Shown here one piece after another: positions 27,601 through 35,724 of a stretch of DNA of 64,000 bases. Numbering within the stretch: position 1 is the stretch's first letter; each line of letters starts with the position of its first letter. A model generated the notes under the pieces. That model had not been told where the DNA came from. It saw nothing but the letters and a program-made list of their open reading frames with translations, and did not search any database. The position numbers and the translations under genes are program-made. The stretch spans positions 124,001 to 188,000 of the forward strand of contig JBMOMX010000012.1 of assembly GCA_049323435.1 (NCBI GenBank), read 5' to 3'. The stretch is from UBA11222 sp049323435. Lineage in GTDB: Bacteria > Pseudomonadota > Alphaproteobacteria > UBA11222.

Positions 27601-27648
27601 CTCGACACGTTGAAAGACTTTATGGCGACCTATCGCCGCGACTTATAG
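24619..27648 (+). CDS. Large exported TPR-repeat protein of the motor operon
   Basis: 1009 residues with a clear signal peptide (about 1-28, ending VQAQQ). The N-terminal half contains two AMIN-like beta segments (VFEWPAKTGFKAAI near 37-50; LRLRFPFPKDVAASVF near 236-251) separated by an Ala/Glu-rich coiled-coil stretch (about 160-220). The C-terminal 500 residues form helical TPR-like repeats. It probably acts in the periplasm, possibly as a scaffold around the motor; no enzymatic motif is visible. The ATG overlaps the preceding stop, so it is the last gene of the fliL operon. I do not recognise a named family. Confidence 0.75.
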   Translation: MSFTPTRRLLMCALAVFISVLTAPVQAQQAIKIRAGAHSEYGRIVFEWPAKTGFKAAITGNELTVTFDKPFKSSYAAVTSQLSDYIGTPKSMPGGKEVRFPLRREFGLATRQFDRLVVIDLLKTPPEKNQLTAAVTPESKQTLPRAKPVAPISKPDNPVAETAPPPVKAAAVTSERDAAAAAADREKTLALEREAKKRAEEEKVAAALLQAKTIEDEKQASISKAGQIEFELRVKEIAGGLRLRFPFPKDVAASVFVRGDYLWVVFDKPAHVDLAILSLLKRDVLLSGEQLDDQDATVLSFKLVRGFLPRVERRHSVWQIDLLPEAGAPDGILQVIREPEAEPGGLVRVRAGNPAGPIHVIDPVIGDRMIIAPVLEATQAVVDSRKYVDFELLATSQGVALVAGSDQLKVGVAPGSIEITATSGLQISDEAARALGGAQIAGVVPQPPAYMDFERWRRGSAEEYAETHNQLRAAIGSSKLTARKGARMSLAQFYLAHGLEAEARGILDIMASEDENIVNDSYFNGLSGVANYYLGRYGDAEKNLSAQGLKNDSHAKLWMGAVRARQNLWKDALTAFDSGFAVLGKYSPEIRSEMRILAGTAALAMGETERAERELNNVKIATLPPNRKSEAQFLQANLLEVRGKTDAALDMYDKVIAAHYRPSEIPARLARLLLLNKLNSQDNATVINQLETLRYAWRGDDTELKVLEALGARYAANGDYREALSVMRSAVTYFPATERSARIADQMNELFADLFLRNGLDKMPAIKALALYYDFRELTPLGTDGDEMIRRLGERLVAVDLLGEAIELLDHQVRFRLEGTAKAQVAVRLAVIQLLDKKPAMALDTIRRTRQTRLPEDLTYKRLILEGRALSELAEFEQALELIAGLNDVEANLLRADIYWAAQDWPMAATSLEKVIGEGVPPPDKPLDPAVQGRIMRAAIAYALAGQQDGLDKLRARYETQMAVSAYADSFDVISRSSTRNGVAFRQLASTIADLDTLKDFMATYRRDL

Positions 27649-27673
27649 AGCCGGAATGTGCCGGAAGGGGCAT

Positions 27674-27693
27674 GGCCGGTGTCATTACCGGCC
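27674..27693 (+). terminator. Hairpin after the motor operon
   Basis: GGCCGGT-gtcatt-ACCGGCC, a perfect 7-bp stem 26 nt after the TPR gene. Only a short T-rich stretch follows, so termination strength is uncertain. Confidence 0.45.
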
Positions 27694-27798
27694 TTGGCTG
27701 TTACCAGCAGGAATAGACAAAGCTCTGCTTTCACCTTATGAAAAGTGAATCGGGCGGTTAAACGCCCCAGCGAAGCAAGCGCGGCGGTCTGCCCTGAC

Positions 27799-28566
27799 AT
27801 GGCATATGAAAAAATAGCCTTTGTTGCCTCTGATTCTGGCAAGGCGCAGGAAGCTCTGCGGCTGCTGCTTGCGCGTTATTCGCATGTCGCTCCGGATACG
27901 GCGGATGTGATCGTCGCGCTGGGCGGGGATGGGCAGATGCTTCAGACCATCCATCAATTTATGGGACGAAATATACCGATCTATGGCATGAACCGGGGTT
28001 CTCTTGGCTTTTTGATGAATGAATATAATGCAGAGGGATTGATCGAACGGCTGGATAAAGCAGAGGTCACCACGCTAAACCCTCTGCGGATGCGCGCCTC
28101 TGACGCTATGGGAAGAAATTTCGAAGGGTTGGCGATCAACGAAGTATCGCTGCTGCGTTCCACGCGCCAAGTGGCGAAGATCCGCATATCAATTGACGGG
28201 CGGGTCCGACTGGAAGAGTTGAACTGTGATGGCGTCATGGTTGCGACGCCTGCAGGCAGCACGGCCTATAATCTGTCGGCGCATGGGCCGATCTTGCCGA
28301 TAAAGTCCGGTGCGCTGGCGCTGACACCTATCAGCGCCTTCCGCCCAAGACGCTGGCGGGGCGCATTGCTGCCCAAAAATGCCGTTGTAACTTTTGAAAT
28401 TCTGGAACGTGACAAACGCCCGGTCAGCGCCGTTGCCGATATGCTCGAAGTGCGCGATGTCTCGCGCGTGGAGGTGTTCATGGCGGAAGATGTTTCGGTG
28501 CCGCTACTGTTTGACGCCGGGCACGATCTGGACGAACGCATCCTGATGGAACAGTTTAACGATTGA
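27799..28566 (+). CDS. nadK: NAD kinase
   Basis: 255 residues; it phosphorylates NAD to NADP. Motifs present are VALGGDGQMLQ (about residues 36-46, GGDG loop), GMNRGSLGFLMN and the NAD-binding/catalytic region CDGVMVATPAGSTAYNLSAHGPI. The length fits the short alphaproteobacterial form. The ATG at 27799 gives the usual N-terminus (MAYEKIAFVAS); an upstream in-frame start at 27745 adds 18 non-conserved residues. Confidence 0.95.
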   Translation: MAYEKIAFVASDSGKAQEALRLLLARYSHVAPDTADVIVALGGDGQMLQTIHQFMGRNIPIYGMNRGSLGFLMNEYNAEGLIERLDKAEVTTLNPLRMRASDAMGRNFEGLAINEVSLLRSTRQVAKIRISIDGRVRLEELNCDGVMVATPAGSTAYNLSAHGPILPIKSGALALTPISAFRPRRWRGALLPKNAVVTFEILERDKRPVSAVADMLEVRDVSRVEVFMAEDVSVPLLFDAGHDLDERILMEQFND

Positions 28567-28584
28567 TTTAGGGCGAATTCCCGC

Positions 28585-29652
28585 ATGTTCAAACGATTGC
28601 TGTCTGAAGCTGGCCTGCCGGCCCGGCTCGGCGGAACCCTGGCCCTGGCAGCGCTGGGCGGGGCCATATTCAGATGGATTGGCACGCCGCTGGCCTGGAT
28701 GCTGGGGGCGATGTTTTTGATAACAGCGGCCAGTCTGGCCGGCGCACCGACTTATATGTCGCTAACACTCAGAAAGGTCATGCTGGCCATTCTTGGCATC
28801 ATGCTGGGCAGTTCTTTTCATCCCGGCATTCTGGGCCAGGCCGTGCAGTGGCTGCCTTCGATGGGCATCATGATCGCCTTTATGGCGCTGATTACGGTTG
28901 TGAGCTACCAGTTTTTCCGGCGTGTAGCTGGCTTTGACCCGGCAACCGCCTATTTTTCCAGCGCACCGGGCGGCCTGACCGAAATGATCATGGTTGGCGA
29001 AAGCATGGGTGGTAATCCGGCGACGATCAGTCTGGTGCATGCGACCCGGATATTGGTTGTCGTTGGCACTATCCCGGTTTATTTCCGCTATATTGAGGGC
29101 CTGGACATTCCATCCATGCCGCCTGGTACCGATGGCTGGCCGGATCTGGTGGATATGCTGCTGCTGGCGGCCTGCGCCGTGATCGGGGTGCCCTTGGCGC
29201 CGAAGCTGCGCTTGCCGGCGGGCGCCCTGTTGGGGCCGATGCTGTTAAGCGCCATTCTGCATATTTCCGGGTTGAGCAATGCAGCCCCGCCCGGGCCTGT
29301 GGTGGCCGCAGCGCAGATTGTGATCGGGGCCGGCATCGGCTGCCGCTTTGCTGGACTGAGCCTGAATAGTGTATGGCGCACTATCCTGTTTGCGGCGGGG
29401 TCGGGGGTGATGATGGTGATTGCGGCGACCGCCACAGGAATGCTGGCCGCGCCCTTGATCGGGGATCTGCCAAAACCGTTGATCCTTGCGCTCGCTCCTG
29501 GCGGATTAGCCGAAATGAGCCTGATTGCCCTCTCGATCGGTTCGCAAACCGCCTATATTTCCTTCATGCATCTGGCCCGGATCATTCTGGTCGTGGTCAT
29601 TTTTCCATCTTTATATAACAGGATTGCGGGACCCGGCCTGAGGCAGCCATAA
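28585..29652 (+). CDS. AbrB-family membrane protein
   Basis: 355 residues with about ten hydrophobic helices and two AbrB-duplication repeats: GTPLAWMLGAMF and SSAPGGLTEMIMVGESMG in the first, GALLGPMLLSA and LAPGGLAEMSLIALSIG in the second. These are the 'putative ammonia monooxygenase' COG3180 proteins; the enzyme name is historical, and they resemble transporters. Function unknown. It follows nadK by 18 nt and could share its transcript. Confidence 0.82.
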   Translation: MFKRLLSEAGLPARLGGTLALAALGGAIFRWIGTPLAWMLGAMFLITAASLAGAPTYMSLTLRKVMLAILGIMLGSSFHPGILGQAVQWLPSMGIMIAFMALITVVSYQFFRRVAGFDPATAYFSSAPGGLTEMIMVGESMGGNPATISLVHATRILVVVGTIPVYFRYIEGLDIPSMPPGTDGWPDLVDMLLLAACAVIGVPLAPKLRLPAGALLGPMLLSAILHISGLSNAAPPGPVVAAAQIVIGAGIGCRFAGLSLNSVWRTILFAAGSGVMMVIAATATGMLAAPLIGDLPKPLILALAPGGLAEMSLIALSIGSQTAYISFMHLARIILVVVIFPSLYNRIAGPGLRQP

Positions 29653-29729
29653 CCCACTGCATGATAGATTTTTTCTGTTTGCAGGCTGAAATTTAACTTG
29701 CCAAAAAAACCAAACTATCCCAAATGTAA

Positions 29730-29750
29730 TTTACGTATTTTTTTCGTAAA
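29730..29750 (+). promoter_or_regulatory. Inverted repeat upstream of the MBL gene
   Basis: TTTACG (29730-29735) and CGTAAA (29745-29750) form a perfect 6-bp dyad with a 9-bp T-rich centre, 14 nt before the start codon. It may be an operator for a sulfur-responsive regulator of BigR/SqrR type, since those control blh genes; the identity is inferred only from context. Confidence 0.4.
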
Positions 29751-29764
29751 ATGACGGGGTATGA

Positions 29765-30628
29765 ATGCAGCCGCTTGTAACCGGGTTTTTTGACACTGCG
29801 ACCTTCACCGTCAGCTATGTGGTACAGGATCCGGGTTCCAGGGCCTGTGCGATTATCGATCCGGTACTGGACTTCGATGCTGCCGCCGGGCGTACACACA
29901 CGCAATCGGCAGACAGGATCATTGCGCATATTCGTGCGAAAGAGTTGCAGCTTCAGTGGCTCATTGAGACCCATGTGCATGCCGACCATATAACCGCCAG
30001 CCCCTATTTGCAGGAGAAGCTCGGCGGCAAAATTGTCATTGGTGAGGCTGTCACCACTGTGCAGAAGGTGTTTGCCGAAATTTTTAATACGAAATCCGAC
30101 TTTCCGCCTGACGGAACGCAATTTGACCGGCTGATAAAAGATGGCGATAAGTTGCCGCTGGGCAGTCTTGAGTTTCGGGCCATGCATACGCCAGGCCATA
30201 CCCCGGCTTGTATGACCTATGTCATAGGGGATGCCGCCTTTATTGGCGATACGCTATTCATGCCTGACTATGGCACGGCGCGTGCTGATTTTCCCGGAGG
30301 GGAGGCCCGCGCATTGTATCATTCCATCCAGAAGATTTTGGCTTTGCCCCCCGCGACACGGCTTTTCCTGTGTCATGATTACCTTTCGCCACAGCGCAAG
30401 GAATATGTATGGCAAACATCCGTGGCGGCGCAGAAGGCGGAGAATATTCATGTTCATGATGGCATTAGCGAAGAAGCCTTTGTCGCCATGCGCAAGGCGC
30501 GGGACGCCACATTAAACATGCCCGCGCTGATCCTGCCGTCTGTGCAGATCAATATGCGCGCGGGGCATTTTCCGCCGCCAGAGGATAATGGCGTAAGCTA
30601 TCTGAAATTGCCGCTAAATTATTTGTAG
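29765..30628 (+). CDS. MBL-fold hydrolase, persulfide dioxygenase (ETHE1/Blh-like)
   Basis: 287 residues. Metallo-beta-lactamase metal motif THVHADH (about residues 72-78), a second His in HTPGHTPACMTY, GDTLFMPDYGTARADFPGG and FLCHDY supply the remaining ligands. GTARADFPGG and the length fit the ETHE1/Blh group, which oxidises glutathione persulfide to sulfite. The neighbouring SulP sulfate-type transporter and the upstream dyad support a sulfide-detoxification role. A near ATG at 29761 is in another frame. Confidence 0.85.
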   Translation: MQPLVTGFFDTATFTVSYVVQDPGSRACAIIDPVLDFDAAAGRTHTQSADRIIAHIRAKELQLQWLIETHVHADHITASPYLQEKLGGKIVIGEAVTTVQKVFAEIFNTKSDFPPDGTQFDRLIKDGDKLPLGSLEFRAMHTPGHTPACMTYVIGDAAFIGDTLFMPDYGTARADFPGGEARALYHSIQKILALPPATRLFLCHDYLSPQRKEYVWQTSVAAQKAENIHVHDGISEEAFVAMRKARDATLNMPALILPSVQINMRAGHFPPPEDNGVSYLKLPLNYL

Positions 30629-30682
30629 GTAATCCGCAATGCCAAAGGCCCGGAACGATCCCTCAGTCAATGATGTGGCCGT

Positions 30683-32413
30683 ATGTTAAGGCAGTATTTT
30701 CCTCTCCTTGATTGGGGAAGGGCTTATAACGGCGCCACACTGAGCAATGATCTGATTGCCGCTGCCGTCGTCACCCTGATGCTGATTCCGCAATCGCTTG
30801 CCTATGCCATGCTGGCGGGATTGCCGCCGCAGGTTGGCCTGTATGCCAGCATTTTTCCATTGCTGGCCTATGCGGTTTTTGGCACCAGCCGGTCTTTGTC
30901 TGTGGGGCCCGTGGCGGTTATTTCTCTCATGACAGCGGTAGCTATCGGGGATATCGCCGCGCAGGGAAGTTTTGATTATTATCTGGCGGCGATCTGTCTG
31001 GCGTTCCTTTCCGGGGTGATCCTGGTGGTAATGGGGATTTTCCGTCTGGGTTTTCTGGCCAATTTTCTCAGCCATCCTGTCATAACGGGATTTATTACAG
31101 CCTCAGGCATATTGATTGCATCCGGGCAGTTTAAACATATACTCGGGATAGAGGGCAGCGGGCAGAATCTGATTGAAATTTATTCCGGCCTGTTTGCGCA
31201 TTTGGGAAAAACCAATATGCCAACCCTGATTACCGGAATGTCGGTGATCGGTTTCCTCATTTTAGTCCGTACCCATCTCAAGTCCATTTTGTTGCGCATC
31301 GGGTTTGAAACGCGCATTGCGGATATTATTGTAAAAAGCAGCCCGATTTTAGCCGTAATAGGCACCACGCTTTTGAGCATGCATAATGGCCTTGAAGCGC
31401 AGGGGGTGCGCATTGTAGGCAGCATCGCCAGCGGATTACCGTCCTTTACCGCGCCTTCGTTCGATCTGGATCTGTGGCGATCCCTTGCTGGTCCGGCATT
31501 GTTGATCAGTGTCATCGGATTTGTGGAATCCGTGTCGGTTGCGCAGACACTGGCCGCTAAACGGCGTCAGCGCATTATTCCGGATCAGGAACTTACCGGT
31601 CTTGGCGCCGCCAATATTGCCTCATCATTGTCCGGCGGTTTTCCCGTCACTGGCGGCTTTGCGCGCTCTGTGGTGAATTTTGACGCAGGCGCGGAAACAC
31701 CGGCGGCAGGCGCATTCACCGCAGCGGGTATTTCCGCCGCAGCCATATACTTGACCCCATATCTGTTTTTTCTGCCCCAGGCGACGCTGGCTGCGACGAT
31801 CATCGTTGCGGTACTTTCGCTGATTGACATGCGCGTGATTTACCGGACCTGGACTTATTCGAAGTCGGATTTCGCAGCCATGTTTACCGCTATTATGCTG
31901 ACTTTGCTGGCGGGAGTGGAAATTGGCATCATGTCAGGTGTGATATTGTCGCTATTGATCCATCTGTACCGCACCAGCCGTCCGCATTATGCCATTGTGG
32001 GGCAAGTACCGGGTACGGAGCATTTCAGAAATGTCCTGCGCCATAAAGTTGTGACAAGCCAGCATGTGCTGAATCTGCGGATTGATGAAAGCCTGTATTT
32101 CCCGAACGCACGGTTTCTGGAAGACACGGTTCAGCACCTGGTGTCGCAAAATCCTGATATCAAACATGTGGTGCTGATGTGCGCGGCCATTAATTCCATT
32201 GACGCCAGTGCCCTGGAAAGCCTTGAGGCGATCAATGCGCGATTGCGCGATTCAGGCGTAACGCTGCATTTTTCGGAGGTCAAGGGGCCAGTGATGGATC
32301 AGTTGCAACGCAGCCATTTCTTGCAGGAATTAAGCGGCAGTATTTATCTGAGTCAGTATGACGCCTTTGCCGCCCTCGATCCTGCGGCCGCCCGTCAGGC
32401 CCTGGGCCATTAA
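30683..32413 (+). CDS. SulP family inorganic anion transporter
   Basis: 576 residues: 10-12 membrane helices with the SulP signature LAYAMLAGLPPQVGLYASIFP (about 40-60, split motif) and a later GGFPVTGGFARSVVNF segment, then a cytoplasmic STAS domain (about 440-560, VLMCAAINSIDASALESLEAI). The family transports sulfate, bicarbonate or other anions. It lies 54 nt after the persulfide dioxygenase gene, so sulfate or sulfite is a reasonable guess. Converges with the next gene with only 17 nt between the stops. Confidence 0.9.
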   Translation: MLRQYFPLLDWGRAYNGATLSNDLIAAAVVTLMLIPQSLAYAMLAGLPPQVGLYASIFPLLAYAVFGTSRSLSVGPVAVISLMTAVAIGDIAAQGSFDYYLAAICLAFLSGVILVVMGIFRLGFLANFLSHPVITGFITASGILIASGQFKHILGIEGSGQNLIEIYSGLFAHLGKTNMPTLITGMSVIGFLILVRTHLKSILLRIGFETRIADIIVKSSPILAVIGTTLLSMHNGLEAQGVRIVGSIASGLPSFTAPSFDLDLWRSLAGPALLISVIGFVESVSVAQTLAAKRRQRIIPDQELTGLGAANIASSLSGGFPVTGGFARSVVNFDAGAETPAAGAFTAAGISAAAIYLTPYLFFLPQATLAATIIVAVLSLIDMRVIYRTWTYSKSDFAAMFTAIMLTLLAGVEIGIMSGVILSLLIHLYRTSRPHYAIVGQVPGTEHFRNVLRHKVVTSQHVLNLRIDESLYFPNARFLEDTVQHLVSQNPDIKHVVLMCAAINSIDASALESLEAINARLRDSGVTLHFSEVKGPVMDQLQRSHFLQELSGSIYLSQYDAFAALDPAAARQALGH

Positions 32414-32430
32414 CGGTTTAGCCCCTTGTT

Positions 32431-33564
32431 TCAGGCAAGATCATCATCAATACGCCCCTGCCTGAGAAAAGTGACGATGGCTTGCGCCGCGCGTTCCGGC
32501 GCGGGCTGTGAACTGTTCGCAAAACTGTAATCGAAAGCTTTTCTTTGCGCTGCTTCATAGCCGGGTTGCCATCCGGCAGACTGCAACAGCGCCGTATGCA
32601 TCGCGGAAATATTTTCCGCTACTTCTCCCAGTGTCCACCAGAAAAACTTTTCCTTTCCGCGCCATTCGAACTGATGCGGGTTCAGAAATATGACAGGCCG
32701 CGGCGATAACAGAAATTCGTAAACCTGACTGCTCCAGTCCCCAAGATAGATGTCGGCATTCAGGCTATAGCTCATATCAATGCTGCGCGCGCTGCCGGTA
32801 TCGATCAAAATATGCGGCAATCCGGCATAGGGGCGCAATTCCCCGCTGGTAATGGCGCCATCGTCCAGCATGCGGACATGCGGCGCAAAAATCAGATTGA
32901 ACTGATCAGAGCGCGCAAAATATTCCAGAACCTGATGTCCTATTTTATGCCAGGAACTATGCTGCTTGTTATGATGCGGATTATACAAAACGGTTTTGCG
33001 CCCATTGCTGAAAAAATCTGTGCGCTGCCGGTTCATGCGCTGCACCAGATCAAATTTATTGTATCCGCTTACAAAATAATGTCCCGGGCGCAGCAATCCA
33101 TGTTTGAGCAGGCGGTCTCGCCGTTTGGCCCCCGGCAGCAGCACCAGATCAAATTCGCGGATTCGGGTGTCCCATTCCCTTTCATCATCGCCGGCCCCAT
33201 GTGTGGTATGAATAAAGGACGTATGGCGCACCCCCAGGCGTTTCAATATCAGGCTGGTGCGTTCCGGCATGACCAAAGCGTCAAATTGGGAAAATATTCC
33301 CCGGTTCCAAAGCAGCGTCAGAAGTTTTGGGGCGGAATGCACCAGTGAACCCCGCGAAAAGGGAAACGGCGGCGCAATGCATCTATAGTGCAGCCCTGTG
33401 GCGCCATAATAATGCGCCAGGCCTTGCAGATAATTTAATTGCGCCGGATTTTGCGCCAGCAATGTTACGTCAAATTCGGGATAATCCCGCGATAGCACAC
33501 AGGCAACCGGCAGGCTGTGGAGTATCTGATGCGATTGCGCGTTGAATATAAAACCGGTTTTCAT
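32431..33564 (-). CDS. CDP-glycerol glycerophosphotransferase-like protein
   Basis: 377 residues. The C-terminal half resembles the GT-B-like donor half of TagB/TagF proteins: LYNPHHNKQHSSW, NLIFAPHVRM and DIYLGDWSSQVYEFLLSPRPVIFLNP. These enzymes transfer glycerol phosphate from CDP-glycerol, or act on related surface polymers. No membrane segment is seen. It is divergent from the FkbM methyltransferase gene, which suggests a surface polysaccharide pair. The acceptor is unknown. Confidence 0.8.
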   Translation of the reverse strand: MKTGFIFNAQSHQILHSLPVACVLSRDYPEFDVTLLAQNPAQLNYLQGLAHYYGATGLHYRCIAPPFPFSRGSLVHSAPKLLTLLWNRGIFSQFDALVMPERTSLILKRLGVRHTSFIHTTHGAGDDEREWDTRIREFDLVLLPGAKRRDRLLKHGLLRPGHYFVSGYNKFDLVQRMNRQRTDFFSNGRKTVLYNPHHNKQHSSWHKIGHQVLEYFARSDQFNLIFAPHVRMLDDGAITSGELRPYAGLPHILIDTGSARSIDMSYSLNADIYLGDWSSQVYEFLLSPRPVIFLNPHQFEWRGKEKFFWWTLGEVAENISAMHTALLQSAGWQPGYEAAQRKAFDYSFANSSQPAPERAAQAIVTFLRQGRIDDDLA

Positions 33565-33672
33565 GTTATTTCGCTGATTTCCTGATCTTCTGCCTGTTTG
33601 TGTTAACTTGTAGCGGGAAAGCGCAATCTGCTACAAGCGGTGCAGAACAGGTTCACTAAATGGGAGTATTTC

Positions 33673-34707
33673 ATGCGGTTATCGGCAGTGGCGCAAAAAT
33701 TATTCAATTCCGTGCGCAGCAGAGGCGATCTGAACATGAACGCGCCCTGGGAGATTCCCCATTCTCCGGAAACCTCGCCCGAAGATATTTATTACTGCTT
33801 TCGCCTGTTGCTGGGCCGTTCACCCAATAAGGAAGAGTGGAAAGGGCATAGCGGGCATGCCTGGAATACGGCTTTGGATGATGTTGTGATGTCCTATGTA
33901 AACTCACTGGAATTCGCACAGCGGAAAAACAACCTGTTAAGTAAAAGATGGGACGAGGATCTGTTTTTGAAACAATTGGATGGATTTTCAATTTATGTCC
34001 GGGAAAGTGACGCGGCTGTCGGCAGGGGTGTCAAGACTGGTTCTTATGAACCGAATGTGACGGCGGTTTTTCAAAAACATCTGAAACCTGGCATGCATGT
34101 TTTGGATATTGGCGCGAATATTGGTTATTTCACGATGCTGTCCGCTGCGCTGGTGCAGCAGCAGGGCAGTGTCATGGCGATTGAACCCAACCCGGAAAAT
34201 GCCAAGCTGGTGGAGCTTAGCCGCCGTGCGAATAAGTTTGAAAATATTACAATAGTACAGGCTGGCGCGGGCCGCGCGCTGGGGCTGCTGGTGCTGAATA
34301 CCGCTTATAGCAATGGCACTACATCCGAACTGTCGGAAGATGTGGCGCAGCTTGCGGATGCGGTCACCGTGCCTTGTCTGCGGCTGGATGATATCGTCCC
34401 GAAGGATAAAAAGATCGGGTTTGTCAAAATAGATATTGAGGGGGCGGAATATAATGCGCTGCTAGGGGCATCGGAATTGATCAGAAGATGCCACCCGGTC
34501 ATCGTCAGCGAGTTCAGCCCGGGTCTGATGCGCGGTATTTCAGGCGTTGACGGCGAGGAATATCTCAGATTTGTGCTGGATTTCGGCTATGATGTCTCGG
34601 TCATAAATCCCAATTCCAGCCTTACCCCCTGCGGCAAAAATACTGATCAGGTGATGCGCGCCTATGCCGATTGCGGCGGCGATCATATCGACATTGTTTT
34701 CGAATAG
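33673..34707 (+). CDS. FkbM family methyltransferase with DUF4214-like N-terminus
   Basis: 344 residues. The N-terminal about 100 residues (DIYYCFRLLLGRSPNKEEW ... YVNSLEFAQRK) resemble the short helical repeat seen in DUF4214 and in some glycosyltransferase fusions. The methyltransferase domain follows: VLDIGANIGYFTML (SAM motif I, about 146-159), AIEPNPENAKL, FVKIDIEGAE (motif with conserved Asp/Glu). FkbM proteins methylate sugars and antibiotics. Start ATG 33673 has GGGAG upstream; 33640 is an alternative without one. Confidence 0.87.
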   Translation: MRLSAVAQKLFNSVRSRGDLNMNAPWEIPHSPETSPEDIYYCFRLLLGRSPNKEEWKGHSGHAWNTALDDVVMSYVNSLEFAQRKNNLLSKRWDEDLFLKQLDGFSIYVRESDAAVGRGVKTGSYEPNVTAVFQKHLKPGMHVLDIGANIGYFTMLSAALVQQQGSVMAIEPNPENAKLVELSRRANKFENITIVQAGAGRALGLLVLNTAYSNGTTSELSEDVAQLADAVTVPCLRLDDIVPKDKKIGFVKIDIEGAEYNALLGASELIRRCHPVIVSEFSPGLMRGISGVDGEEYLRFVLDFGYDVSVINPNSSLTPCGKNTDQVMRAYADCGGDHIDIVFE

Positions 34708-34720
34708 CCTGAGCGGCGGT

Positions 34721-35215
34721 CTAGCGCAGCAGATGCCGGTGCAGTAATTCCAGTGCGGCGTAAACGGCTTCCATGCGGATTTCTTCGCGGCCGATATCGC
34801 CAAAATGATATAGCTCATGCAGTATGGGCTTGCGCTCACGCGCGGCGGCGATATGCACCAGGCCTACGGGTTTCATTCTGGTGCCCCCGCCAGGCCCGGC
34901 AATGCCCGTCACGGCCACAGCCAGATGCGCATTGGAGTTTTCCACCGCCCCCTCAGCCATCATGCGCGATACCGGTTCGCTGACAGAACCCACATCCGCC
35001 ATCAGATCGCCCGGAACACCCAGCAGATCGCGTTTTGCTTCATTGCTATAAGTGATAAAGCCGCGATCAAACACCGATGATGCGCCAGGTATGGAGCACA
35101 GGCACGCGGCCACCAATCCGCCTGTGCAGGACTCGGCCGTGGCAATACGCAGCCCCGCCGCCTTGCAATCGGCAAGCAGCATTTCAGCGAGCTTCAGGGT
35201 TTTGGTCGGGAACAT
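34721..35215 (-). CDS. pncC: Nicotinamide-nucleotide amidase (CinA C-terminal domain)
   Basis: 164 residues, only the C-terminal CinA domain: IATAESCTGGLVAACL (active-site Ser/Lys region), YSNEAKRDLLGV, VSEPVSRMMAEGA and AVTGIAGPGGGTRMKPVG. It deamidates nicotinamide mononucleotide in pyridine nucleotide salvage. Convergent with the FkbM gene (13 nt apart); it follows pgpA by 20 nt in an ispDF-pgpA-pncC operon. Confidence 0.93.
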   Translation of the reverse strand: MFPTKTLKLAEMLLADCKAAGLRIATAESCTGGLVAACLCSIPGASSVFDRGFITYSNEAKRDLLGVPGDLMADVGSVSEPVSRMMAEGAVENSNAHLAVAVTGIAGPGGGTRMKPVGLVHIAAARERKPILHELYHFGDIGREEIRMEAVYAALELLHRHLLR

Positions 35216-35235
35216 GCCGGTGTCTCCTGTTCAAT

Positions 35236-35724
35236 TTATTTGATCACATTAAGCCCCAGATGCATCAGCAGTAATGCGTAGCCGCCGGCAGCGATATCAT
35301 CAAGCATTATACCCGCTCCCCCGGATAATTTCCGGTCTGCGAGGCTAACCGGCCAGGGTTTGAGAATGTCGAAAGCCCGAAATAACATAAAGGCCGCGAA
35401 ATAAGCCATTACATCTAGCGGTATAAACAGCAGCGCCAGCCATTGTCCCGCGACCTCATCCACAACGACATTCTGGCAATCCTTCATCCCGGCCGCCAGC
35501 GTATAGCGTTCCGCGGCCCAGACGCCGATACAAAACAATCCCGTAACCGCCAGCAGCAGCGCCCAAGGGCCGCCAAGCCAGACCAGCATCCAGGCAAAGG
35601 GCAGGGCCGCCAGTGAGCCCCAGCTGCCTGGGGCGCCCGGCAACAGGCCGGCGCCAAACCAGGTGGCGATCAGGCATACTGGATCACGCCATTTCATTCC
35701 CGCGGGTGGCTGCGCCAGATTCAT
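35236..35724 (-). CDS. pgpA: Phosphatidylglycerophosphatase A
   Basis: 162 residues, four hydrophobic helices. Motifs: GLLPGAPGSWGSLAALP near residue 27, VVDEVAGQWLAL with conserved Asp-Glu, and LFRAFDILKPWPVS. It removes phosphate from phosphatidylglycerophosphate in membrane lipid synthesis. The ATG overlaps the ispDF stop (ATGA). Confidence 0.95.
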   Translation of the reverse strand: MNLAQPPAGMKWRDPVCLIATWFGAGLLPGAPGSWGSLAALPFAWMLVWLGGPWALLLAVTGLFCIGVWAAERYTLAAGMKDCQNVVVDEVAGQWLALLFIPLDVMAYFAAFMLFRAFDILKPWPVSLADRKLSGGAGIMLDDIAAGGYALLLMHLGLNVIK

